A DNA stretch of 64,000 nt. It comes from Sarcocystis neurona. Taxonomy: Eukaryota > Apicomplexa > Conoidasida > Eucoccidiorida > Sarcocystidae. Below, in pieces: positions 24,236 to 36,000 of this stretch; positions within the stretch are counted from its first letter, which is position 1; every line of letters starts with the position of its first letter. A model generated the notes under the pieces. That model was not told where the DNA came from, made no database searches, and saw only the letters and a list, made by a program, of their open reading frames with translations. The stretch spans positions 1,887,186 to 1,951,185 of the forward strand of contig KL647292.1 in the NCBI GenBank assembly GCA_000727475.1, given 5' to 3'. The position numbers were made by a program, and so were the translations under genes.

Positions 24236-24321
24236 TCAGAAGTTCCACAGGTAGCTCTCCGTGATTGCAGCGATGTCGGTATTGTACCAGAACGACGGGA
24301 TGAGGCCCTTGTCTTTCCTTC
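24236..24321 (-). CDS. Possible last exon of an unrecognised minus-strand gene
   Basis: On the minus strand an acceptor ending in TTTTCTATAG leads into 28 residues (RKDKGLIPSFWYNTDIAAIT, then ESYLWNF and stop). The frame is also open further upstream, to about 24400. Only 86 bp and without homology, so this rests on the splice signal and residue mix. Confidence 0.3.
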
Positions 24322-27300
24322 CTATAGAAAATGTGGGCTGATGCTGACACGAAGACGCCGGCATCTGCGCAAACTTTTCCATCCATCGTTCTTTCGTATA
24401 GATACACGTTGGTACAGTGCTTGTATTTCTTCTAATGCTAGACCAGCAGCGTTCAACATATTTTCGCTGCTTCCTGATCATCAGATGGCAGCATCCGTGC
24501 ACATCCTACGCAATTACCGGTTTCGAACTCAATGTGTAAGTTTCGTGGACGAAATATTACTCGCTGCTGCTCGCACGCTGGCAATTATTGGCATCACCAC
24601 GGCCTGGTGGAACAAGCGGTGCAGATGCGTACAAGCGGTTCGAACCCTACAGGAGTTTCCTGTTGTTACGCTCAGAGGGCGCATCCCAGCAAATGACGAG
24701 GCGTGCGACTCATGCCATCGAGCGCATCAGTGTGTGCAAACGATACGGCATTACCTGAACCTCACACCCTCCGAAGGGAAAAATGTATGTCACTAGTGAA
24801 ACCACCTCAAGTGCGCCCTGCTTCACCTCGCATGTAATTGTCCCTCTATTTTTGACTAACGCTTATGTAGTCACGAACACCAAACAACCAGCGCGAGTTG
24901 CATTCCTACTTGTTCGACTGCGTGTTAGTTGAATTCCTGATGCTTTTCACTTTTGGCAAAACAGCCCTGGTAAACTCCGCCCTCTCTCTACGCATCACTA
25001 GGACCCTTCGCAGAAAATTCACGCCGACAATCTAAGCCATCTGAGTCACACTGTTTCCCTTCGCTCAACTACTGCTGGACGCTGCAGTCCGAAGACGCAG
25101 ACATCGTGACGCCCTGCCGGCAGCGTGCCGCGCCTCTGGGGTCGAATATGTCTCCTCCGCAATTGCAGGGATGTACAACCCTGCCCGTCAGTCCATTTCC
25201 ATCATTCACACTCTCCGCGATCTTCTCTATGAAAAGTGTGTACGGATTCATGACTACATTGCCATGCACGATGTGGTGCGTGTCCGTGCGTGTCCTTGCA
25301 TGTGGACACAAGTTCGCGACTCAATGAGAAACCCCGCCCTGCGACGCAGCCCTTTAAGTTTTTTAAAGCAAAATTCGGTCCTCCTTGAAAACAGCTTCCT
25401 CTACTCAGCGCGCGTTAGACGAGCTCCTGTCGCTTCATTAGCGTCGTGCCACGGCGACCGCCAGCCTCCGCAACTCTTCTGAAGATCAAACCTTGGGCGC
25501 CCAGTCGCGTTGCCGCCGGTCGCTTTCGGGATATGCAACAGGTAAGCAGTCCTTCATTTATACATTGCTTCCTTCCCGGTGGGCACTTTCTAAGCCTTCA
25601 AGGGAGTGGTATTCGTCGGCTACCGCGGTGTCGGGTACGATTCACGTTCTTTTCACACGCGTATATTTAGTCGTATTCGGTCACCGTTCGAGTACGTTTG
25701 ACATATCTGCAGTGTAGCCGATCACGTTCCACTGAACTCCCCGGCAGGAATTTTGGCAGTGATTCGCACAGGCTTATGCTTAGCTTATGCGGTTTCATTT
25801 TTCCCACGTAATGAAGTTAATGTGAGACTCCGTAAGGATTGTCACCATGAATTCTAACGGTCTCACACTTTATTGTATATACGCAGCAAGGGGAATGTTC
25901 ACACTGTCATTCGCCCCGAGGGTACTCACACTCTAGCTTTGCAAGTCCAGCAGGACGTGCGTAAGGTTCCCGTACGGGATACCGACACCATGAGTCACTG
26001 CTCCTGACACGCGCTGCAACGTACTGCTGTGTATTCGCAGCGTTTTATTATCATATTTCTGTTCAGTTACATCACCCGTCTTCGATACCATACAACACAA
26101 TTTACCCGCTCACACCGGCCGGTGTAGCACTGTTACAGTGCTATGTCACATTCCGTAATTCCTGCGCATTTCGGTGCTTCTTCGCGCATCGAGTCCACAG
26201 CGGCGTCGTGGTCGAACCTCCTTCATGCTGTGCCTCCGCTCCATACACAGATACAAAGCGTCTCCCTCACGACCGTTTGTTCAGCAGTCGTCGAAGTCAC
26301 GACCGTTTCTTAAGCGACGGAGCAAGCAGATATATATTCGACCATCTTGCAATGCCGAACAGGTGCTCACGCTGACTCCGAAAGTATCGTTTCGCGGATT
26401 TTTCGTTGTTTGAGTCAGTTACACCACAGTCGCCTCGACCTCCCCATGGACCCGAGGCACAGCGAGACTCCTACGTGCTGAATGCTGCTACGCTTCTTTT
26501 GTCTCTATGGACCGCCGATGCCTGGTCAAGAGTCAAAATCATAAAAAAGAAGTCAATCTGTCTATCCGCCTTTCACTTATGAAAGAAAAGAACTCAGATC
26601 TTGAAATGTGAGATTCTCAGCATCCGGTAGACTTCCTACGCGACCGACGTACACGGACATGCCGAACACTGTAGCCGTCTGCTTCGCGGGTGCTCCAACT
26701 AACACTACCCTATATCACAGCACCCCCTCGTACAGCCGAATGAAGAGCGGGCCGGCTTCCGCAGTCTCGCGCGGTATTTGCAGTGCATGGTTTATGAGGA
26801 TCGGTTAAAGCCCTAGTGCTGTCGCCTTCGTGAAATGATCAACAGGACGGCCCTACAAGGTGAAAACCTGACGTGAGACGCAGCGCTCTCCAAGGCATAT
26901 TGAGTGCGACCGCGATAGATATTCCGGGTTCACCATTAGTTCGTCACCTTCCGCTGCAAGAAAATGGTGCCCAGGTATACGTATTCTCGTTTCTCAAGTT
27001 GGTAATACACAGAAAAGGGAGACTTGCGTGTAGGAGTGCTCAAAGTATACAAGCTTCTCGGGGTGCCGCCATCTTCCGATTGGACAACAGGTGCGTGCCG
27101 AAAAACGTCCACAAGTGTGCTTGCTTCTAGAAGGAGATCTTTCCCATTGACCACGCGATATATGTTAATCGTTTAAATCCCTCGGTTAAAGCCTGTATTT
27201 TCTTCACGTTACGCCTTCGGAGTTCATGTGTGTTTCCGTGTGTAACGGAGGAAGTATCCGTAGTCGCAAGTATGGCACACCAACTATGCATTTGTGCTGT

Positions 27301-27589
27301 GGAGCCGATACAGTTCTGTGCACCGTTGACTCGGTGGATGAGTAAGTGGTGACATAGTCAAAAGATGCGGAAGGTTCGAACCTTACACTCCCCACTGTAG
27401 AACCTCCAATACAAGCTTCGGAAAAAGACTTCACCACATTAACACTTCAGCACGCATACGCTAAGCTGGCCGTGCAGCTGTGTAGAGGCACTGCCGTGGT
27501 GACAGCTGCACAAGAACTCAAACCGCTTCTCAAAGACAAGCCTTGACGCGGAAAGGGGCCGGAACCAGAAGCATTCCGTTCGCGTTCAG
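24322..27589. other. Region without a recognised gene
   Basis: Short exon-like frames occur on both strands (for example + 25150-25270, + 25446-25540 with a GTAAGC donor, + 26145-26306, + 27356-27545). They cannot be joined with confidence and may be 5' exons of the candidate gene at 27.6-31.2 kb. A GGTTCGAACCC string at 24637 is not part of a tRNA fold. No simple-repeat arrays. Confidence 0.35.
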
Positions 27590-30500
27590 AGTGACGGTTC
27601 TGGTGGAAAAAGTAACATTTTTGCGACGGTCGAGTCCTGCTTTGAACGAACAATCGCATGCTGCACCGTACGCGGCGAAGCTACAATGGCGTGGTCAAAG
27701 GTAAATCCTCTGCAGTCCACAGTGTGTGAAGACGGTACAGGCTAGCTGAGTGAAATATACTCAACGACACAGTGAAAAGTGAATCCGCTGCAATTTGTTG
27801 TGTGTGAAAATCGTACAGGTTAGCTGGGCGAAATATCTCCTGGCGTGCTATTACTTCTATCTGAGTCAAATGACCGTCAACAGTACGGTAGAAGAAAACT
27901 GATCTGTCTCTCCACGCATCCATGAAGGGGCAACTAAATGTGCAAGGGGGGCGCGCTACCCGCCGCACGGTCGCGACTCTTAATGCTGCTCTTACGGCAC
28001 TATCCGGCAACGATTTCAGAGACAGACGAACAGCATTCTCTAGCCGTACGATTTCAGAGCTACGTTCTCTCTGCTACGTGTCAGATCTACGCTCTCTCTG
28101 GTAAAGTCCACACGTGGGCAAATTGTAAAAACCAACTGCACGCGTAGAGAGGTGCCGTTGCCGTGTGGGCTTGTGGATGCGTTTGCACGCACGAACGGGG
28201 AATGTTATAACGATGAAGAGGGTTTTCGCACTGGATTGATCCGCGTGTCGTAAGGCAGCACAGGCTCTTTCTGAGGTACACAATGCAGCAAGAACGTCCG
28301 TGCTGCTTGATTCGCAACGGCTTCTGGAGATGTTTGCATCAAATGGCAATAGTCACATTGGCAAGTTCTACTTGTTTGTGCCTACATGTAATCTAATATG
28401 CTGTAGAGGGCACCCTCCGGAAAATAGTTGTCTCAACTACCAACCACTCGCGGTCCGCTCCAGTTTCGTCGGCAGCCGGGTGCGTAAGAGTACTGCGTAA
28501 ATCTGGAAAAGTTTGAAACACGTTCCCCCTCCTGTATCCTCATTGTATACACTTGTGTCTTCCTCGACTCAGGTGGGTAGACCGTCAAGTGTCTTCAAAA
28601 TGTGCGTTAGAAAGTGCAGCAACACGGGGATGCTCAAACGCACGGTAACCCTCCCTCAGGCGAGATAGTGGTGCTGAATAAAACTCTCAGTGGTGTAGCA
28701 TGTCGATACCTTTTGGTGTGCTCAGCGTTGCTGTCAGGGGAGCTGCACGTAGCTGTTTCCCTCACCCAACTACCGGTCTCTAGCCCTAGTGTGTGCATCC
28801 GTGCAAGGTGTCGGATGAAGTAGTTTTCTAGTTTACCTGGTCCACTTTATGATGAAAATGACGTTTGCATCGTAAAGTGTAAGCAAGCTTGTGTTGACGC
28901 CACGTTTGCTCAATGAGGGCAGCCAAAGATTACAAGCAACTTTCTCGTGACTGGTATCGCCGCCGCCGTCACTACTGCACCTGCTGCTCTTATCGCTGGT
29001 CTCGTCCAACTCCGCAAGCCTTGAACTAGTAACTCCGCTAAAAACGGGATGAATCCGATCGAGGCAGCGTATGTTCAACCAGGAGCTCATGTGCATGCTG
29101 TCTGGGAAACGCCCAAAACTACACCTGTGCAGATGCAGGTGCACTACTACAATCTAAACATCCATAAATAGATGATGCGCTTCCGTACGGAATATTATTT
29201 GTATATTACTACATAAGCCTGCACGTGTGACCGTCGAGTGGTCAGGGGCAGCGTGCGCTTCCCTTTAAGTGCTCTACAAGAAGGTGATACTGCTCAGGAG
29301 CATCTCCTAGAGAAGCTTGGGCTCACAAACACTGAGTTCACAAACACTCACTACAAGAAGGTGATACTGCTCAGGAGCATCTCCTAGAGAAGCTTGGGTT
29401 CACAAACACTGAGTTCACAAACACTCACTTTGCGGACAGAGCGAGCTTTCCTCTCAACATCCTTGCAAACAACAATCATCCTACGATGACAGTAAGACCT
29501 TTTCTCCAGTCTTTCCTCCGCAGCACTCTAAAACCATTCACTGTGCAGCAGGGGTACTCAGCAGCCGCGTACGTGTCCTGCAGCAGCTCTTTTCTTGCTC
29601 TCCTACGGAAAGGGGCACAACTGAGTGCACTCGGTCTTCAGTGCAAGTCCCCAACTCCTGTGCCTCCACACTCTACAACACGTCTTCCACCGGCATTCCG
29701 AATGCACAAGCACGAGAATTTCTGCACGTCAGCGTCAATGACGTGCGGTGTGTACGAGCTGCTTCTGTGTGCGATGCGTGACTTGCTGAATCACCTCTAC
29801 TTGCAGGTATCAGAAACTGATACAGTATCACATGATCGCGGTTGCGTTTCGGCTGTGCTTTGCGCACTGGTAAATTTCGGTTACTTACAACTCGGGAACG
29901 CCCAGTCGGTCAGAGCACTACTAGACGCTGTGGTGGTGCATTTGGCGACGTCAGCACTGCATTGTCCCAGTGCACTACACTGATAAGCTAACCTCATTGC
30001 TGCGCTTGTCTGTGAAACTGGGGGGACGCCATGGTGTTGCTGTTCCGATCGCTGGTTGCAGCTGCTGTTTTGTCAGGCCTGTAGTAACAGGGGGACACCG
30101 CCCCAGGGGACCCTGGGCCGCTGTTGTCTGGTCGAGACTCAGCAGGACACGGAGCATCGGCAACTACAATAGACGAGGACGGAGAGGTACTGCTTCCAAG
30201 CCACGGCTGCATCAACAACGAACCAGCACCAGCAAGAACACACCAGCAGCCGATGAGTTCACCTCCTGCGGCATCAACCGCAGCACCGCATCACCATTCG
30301 CGTAGCGGAAGCAGTATCGGTTAGTTGTGCTTAAGTCAGAAATAGCCCAGTACGGAAAAGCCAGATACGGCAGTCAGGAGATGTTCTGCATGGAAACAGC
30401 AGCTGCATCGGTAGTACGAATGAAAAGTAACACAGGAGAAAGGAGCAAGTATAAGGACCGGAGCGGAACACAAGCCCAGGTCTACTACAGCAGCTGCAGC

Positions 30501-31207
30501 AGTAAAGCGAGTCTCTGGCCTCAGAGCGCCAGCTGGCCGACCGGCTACCGCGCTGGAACGATTCGTAAAAAAAATCCAGAGACACGTTACACAAGCGTCA
30601 TTAGAACAAGGTACTGTGCTACAGAGTAAAGGAAAATGTTTTACGTTTTGACGCCGCGAACTGTTGTGCCGCACCAGCGCACACACAAAGCGGAGCAGCA
30701 TCTACCTGCAAGTGAACCCCAAATAAATAAACCTCTCACATTGTGTAGCAACAGAACAAAGGGCACTGCAGCTTAGGAGGGTAAATAAAGATCCTTGAAA
30801 TCTGCCACAAAAGAAGCCCAACAGAAAATGAGCGAGAAAGAATGAAACAACATTGTTGGTAGCACCGCGCTGCTTCTGAATGGTCTGCTTACGGTCCTTC
30901 TTCATTCTCTCTCTTTCAGTATCTACACGAGAATTCACCCTTTCTACCTACGTGTTTCTCCCCGTCAACACGGTGGGCGGTCGATAACCAAGTACTGTTG
31001 CTTGTGTAAGTGAATAGACCGCCGCAAGCAAAAAATACGGGAAACAGAGGAACCTCACAGATCGTCCCCCGGCTACACCTGCAAAAATTCGCGATCCAAG
31101 CGATAGAGGAACCGCAGGACGGTATTAAACGGCTGATGTTGTACCGAATCATATCTGCTGAAACGACCTGCAGCGCCATGGCGGAAGCGTTCGCAATACA
31201 AAAGTGA
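27590..31207 (+). CDS. Candidate multi-exon gene, helix-rich protein, family unknown
   Basis: Exon-like segments on the + strand form two phase-consistent groups. Group one is 27590-27700 (donor GTAAAT) to 27928-28100 (donor GTAAAG). Group two is 30091-30319 (donor GTTAGT) to 30428-30610 (donor GTACTG) to 31011-31207, ending TGA. Between them a frame open from 29351 to 29983 has a strong donor at 29807 in the right phase for 30091. A further piece at about 28256-28370 (AQALSEVHNAARTSVLLDSQ) is plausible but not linked. Several pieces look like amphipathic helix pairs (RRTVATLNAALTALS; VLCALVNFGYLQLGN). Superficially these resemble the degenerate helical repeats of apicomplexan organellar RNA-binding (RAP/HPR-type) proteins, but no RAP domain is visible, so I do not assign it. 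The last exon encodes IVPRLHLQKFAIQAIEE and ends AFAIQK. The 77-bp duplication at 29274-29427 disrupts the frame. Confidence 0.4.
29274..29427. repeat. 77-bp direct tandem duplication
   Basis: Two adjacent 77-bp copies, 29274-29350 and 29351-29427, differ by a single base (C versus T in GGGCTCACA / GGGTTCACA). Each copy also holds an internal short repeat (TTCACAAACACT-like). The second copy continues into a long open forward frame; the first runs into a stop because 77 is not a multiple of three. Confidence 0.95.
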
Positions 31208-31429
31208 GAACACACCAGAATCACAAAAAGGAAAAATGTGACCGCCAACTTCCTCACTCAAAAGCATTCTATACGCTCCTCTTTCAGATACAGACATATG
31301 TGTATCTGCATGTTAAGAGACAGACGGGCGCACGTGTGTGCGGCGTACATCTGGCCACACATGTTTGCAGGCATAGAAAACACACAGAGGTACCGGAAGA
31401 GGTGCATCCACCAGGTACTCGCTACTTGT

Positions 31430-31472
<43 letters not shown>

Positions 31473-33073
31473 CACATTCACACACACGTACATAGCAGCA
31501 GCGACAGGCGCAGAAGCGGTGCGTCGCGGAGCACGCCAGGGAAGAGCCCCACGCCCTCTGCAGTGCAGTACGAGAGAGAGCAACGGGGAGAGAATGACGA
31601 AGGATAGTGAGGACATATAACTCTAGAAGAACGGAGGACTATCTTCCGGAAAACGATAGAAAAGAACGAGAAGAACCACCTTAGTCGGAAGGCAAGGCAA
31701 TTGTTGCTGCTTTGTCTGCGCCAGCGCGCGCCGTGTTGAATGCAGAACTTTTATTCCCATGAAATTCACGGTCCTCCACTACATACATACCTTGTTCTAC
31801 AACCGTTCGACTTTCTCTTAGGTCCAAGGCGTAGGTGCTGCACGCTCGTGCCTATTGGTTGTTGGACAGATAAAAAAAGAAGGCTCCAGCTGAGCAGTTT
31901 AATTTGAGCAAAGCCCTCCAGTATCCTTGCGGCTACCATACTTGCTTTTCTCGTTGCTTCCCCCTCTTCCTCTTTATGTGTATAGCGCGAAAGCAACCGC
32001 AGCCCAGGCGCCGTTTTCCATCGAGCGGGGTACTAGGAAAGAAAACACATACATTATTTCCCTCAATAGTCCACGAGTAGTAGTCCTTCTTGCGACCTAA
32101 ACAAGTGGCGCTGGGTAGGAGCGGTCCCGGATACATAGATGTGCGTCTACTTGGGAAATAACACGTACGCAGGGCACTGCTGACAAGCGTTACCAGTTCT
32201 CCATCTACTGGTACATCACATGTCTATGGACAGAAAGAGAGAGAAAACGAGAAAGGACAATTCTGAATGAATGTGGAGTGTGAATACACATCTGTCTATG
32301 TGTGTAATATGCCCATGTGGAAAACGTGAGAAACACATGTATAGCACATGTGTGTGTGTACGCATATATATATATATATGTGCATACAGAGAGAAAGATG
32401 ATGTGTACTGTATTTACGTGTAAACCAACTAAGGATATACGTACCTGGCAAATGTGCGATATGTGCCTGTGTAACTGTGTGGCACATAAGGATAGATATC
32501 TTTAGAATTTGTCCATATATATGTAGAGCATATGCTTTTATACACTTGTGGTGCAGACACACGAGACACATATGTATGTACGTGCATGGCGTATATGTAT
32601 ACATATGTGTACAGAAATTATACGTACGTAGAGATATATATATATATATATGCGTACGTATACGTACATGTATAAGTCTATGAAACACATATATCTACAT
32701 ATGTGTAAGGTTTATACGTGGCATATATGTATGCTTATGCACATGCATATATATACATATATGTATATACACATATGTACATATATATATATAGATAGAT
32801 AGATAGATATATGTGCACATACATGTAGCTTACAGGTGCGCAGATGGAATAGAGAGACGAAAAGCAGAGAGTGCTTTTTTTCTCTCTCTTCATCGTTGGG
32901 AAAGATAAGCAGCCGTCGCACAGCAATAGCAGTAGCAAAGAATCACCAGTAACAGGAGCGGGAGCAATTGTGCAGATGTGTATATCAGTACCAGAAGCAG
33001 GCAGGAGACGCACAGCGCCGAGCAGCTACGACTGATGCAGCAGCAACAGCAGCAGACTAAAGCGCTCTGCAGG
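31208..33073. other. Spacer between convergent transcripts, microsatellite-rich
   Basis: No gene recognised. It holds a (CA)19 run at 31432-31469 and a stretch at 32280-32830 of alternating purine-pyrimidine sequence with (TA)n runs and a short GATA-type array (about 32788-32812). It should contain the 3' untranslated region of the exchanger gene to its right. Confidence 0.6.
31432..31469. repeat. (CA)n microsatellite
   Basis: About 19 uninterrupted CA units. Confidence 0.97.
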
Positions 33074-36000
33074 TTAATAAGAAAAGGTAGAGCCTACGCT
33101 GCAGCAGGAAGCAACACCGGCTCTTTTGAGGAGCAAGACGAGAAGAAGGAATACAACCAGCAAAGAGGTAGTGTGATAGACGAGCAACAGCAAACGTGTA
33201 GTCTGAAAATGGTGGGGAGACAAAAGACGCTGGTGAAAAGACCAGACAGACGGCAAACGGGAGAGCGAGATCTTGCTGCAGGGGACACGAACAGCAGCAG
33301 CAGAAAAGAAGATAAGCGCTACAGCGCGCCGTAAGACTGCAGCAGCGGCAACAGCAAGGGGCCTGGTGTTGGCATCTCTGAGCAGCAACGAGTGCGCACC
33401 TGATCTGATATGACCGCGTTGGAAGCTGTCTCTTCTCCCCAGGTCACCCTCTGCTTCGGCCGTCTCGTCTCTGCGGACGTACGTCGGGCGTCGGCCTGGG
33501 GACGCGTCTGCTGTCCAGCGTTGCTCCGGCGAGGAGGGAGAGGAGCGAGCAGGGCCCCACGTTGTTGCAGGTAGGCGTTGCTGCTGCAGTTGTTGCTGCC
33601 GCTGGGCCGCGGTTCCTGCTTCGTCTGGTTGCTGCTGTTGCTGTTGCTGGATTCCTGCTGCTGTCGGAGGCGGGCCTCGTTGTAGGGCTGACGCCGCCAC
33701 CATCTCCTGACTCGACTCCGCGCGAGGAGCTGCACGTGCGTTCAACAGCTCTTCTGCTGCTGTTCTCTCCTGTTCGCTACGTAGGCCTGCTGATGGAGAC
33801 GTCGCCAAGAGAAGTCGCGGAGCGCCTGGTGATGCTCCTCTCACTTCTTCTTCTCCTCCCTCGTCTTCGTCCTCTCTTTCTCCTCCGGCTGCTGCGCTTT
33901 CGTCGCCGTTCCCCTCCTCTTCGCCCAGGGCCTCCTGCTGCTGGCGATGCTCCAGCAGCAGGAGCGCAGACGAAGAGGAAGATGGACCAGCCGCAGCACC
34001 GTAGCCATGCAAAGATAATGAACGCCGTCGCGGCTGAACGACTCCTAGCTTCACAGCTGTATATTCAAGAATCGATCCCACGCCCAACGTAGTAATCGCT
34101 ACCAACACCAGCGTGGTAGTTACAACCAGCTCCTGCAACGCAGCAATCGTTCACCAACAGAGAGGCAGAAATCACCAGCAGCCGCAGAAAACAGGATGAA
34201 AACGAAACAGGGAAGAAGGCACAGATGGGGACGGGAAAAGAACGAAGAAGTACAGAAAGCGAAACGCGACCAGGAGGTGGCTTTTCGCTTTAGCAGAATA
34301 CAGAATGACACCAAACAGGAAGACAGACTGCCTGACCTGCGACAGAGGCAGCTAGAATCAGACACCGCAGAAAAAGAGAAAGAGGACTAAAGGAGAGAAA
34401 AGAACAAGGTGGCCGGAGAAAGCTGCGAAAAGCAGCAACCATAAACCAAGCAGGAAAGCAACACGGTGGCAGTGCGGCAAGTAGCAGCGAGGTAGAAATG
34501 GAAGAAGTGGACTAAGATCGGGAGCCAGAAAAGGTGAAAGAAAACAGCAAGTGGAGAAGAAAAGCAAAGACAGCACTGGTTGAAGAAGGCGCGGAAGGAG
34601 GGAGGGGAAAAGCAGAGAAAATCTCCGACTATTTTGCTGCTAGATGCAAAGGTGGTAGGCAGCGTACTTTATTGTGTCGGCAGACGGCTCGCCAAAAATC
34701 GAACGAGCAGGGGATAGTCATCGCCAGAGCAAAGGCAACGGCACCCCGCAGACCAGCCAGCCAGATAAGAACTTGCTGTCTCCAGTCTATTCTCTCGTCC
34801 TTCCTTCGAAATCTGCGTACAAAAAAGCAGTATACGCGCCGCGTCTTTGGTTTGTGCAGGTGGTATATATAAAGATACGTACGTGGGGGTACACACACGT
34901 ACTGACGTGGACACATACGTAAGTACATACGTACGCGTGGATAATATACATACATATAGAGAGAGAGGCACAGGTATATATACAGGGAAAGACGGACCGC
35001 GTGCACATTGTCATTCACTTATTAGGTATACAAGGCTGCAGATCGACGACGCCCTTTCACACGCACGCGACCTCGCAGCGATAAGACGGGATGCGCAGCA
35101 GGCACACACGTATACACATAAACAGCAAGAGAGAGACAAGCAGATAGACAGAATATACGTGCAGAAAAGTTGGAAAAGAAGTTTGATAGGTGCTAAGAGG
35201 CATACATAATGGAACAGGTATAAGAGTGGACACACATAGATATAAACGTATACGTATATACGTGTGTATATGTTAGACACCCCCATTAATAGAGAGCCAC
35301 ACGAACAAAGAGGTACAAAGATATACATATGTACATATATATATATATACATAAGTATATATATTTCTATATGTGTACAACATAGGCATCCAAATGTGTA
35401 CAGAGAATGCAGTTAGATAGGTAGACAAGCAGGTGAAAATAGAGAAGAAGTATAGAAATCCGACCAAGTCAACTTGGTAGGGTTGATAGGTTGACTGATA
35501 GACAGGCATCTGTGTAACTTGGTGGACAAGCGGATGTAGGTACGGGAAGAGATGTAGCTGCATGAATGGAAAGAATTAGAAGTGACTACAAAGACCGAAA
35601 CAGAGGAAGATGATGCGCGGGAAAAAGCAGAGACACGGATATAGAAACAAATACAAGAAGAAAGGCTGGCAGAAAGAGAGACAGCAGCAGGCAGGAGCTC
35701 AGAAAGCTCGGATGAGATGTAGACGTGTACAACAAAAGAGAGACTGAGAGATACATGAGAGGGGACGGAATGGGCAGGAGAAGAAAAGAGCGGACCAGAC
35801 TTCACGGACAGAGGACAAGTGGAAGAAATACAAAAGGTAAGACGCTAGGTAGAAACCAGATTAAGTGAGCAGGCCGACACTTGTCAAAAGACTGCTAGGC
35901 GCTTAAGAGGAAAAAACGTTGCATCGATCCGGAGGGACACAGAAGCGTACACATAACTAGGAAGATCAACAGAGATACGAAAAAGAGAACGAAAAGAGCG

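Noticed and set aside
24621..24660. GGTTCGAACCC string resembling a tRNA B box
   Set aside because: The flanking five-base arms do not pair, and no matching acceptor or anticodon stem is visible on either strand.
33562..34092. 176-codon plus-strand Leu-rich frame
   Set aside because: Antisense to NHE exon 8, which begins with the TTTLVLVAITT membrane segment.
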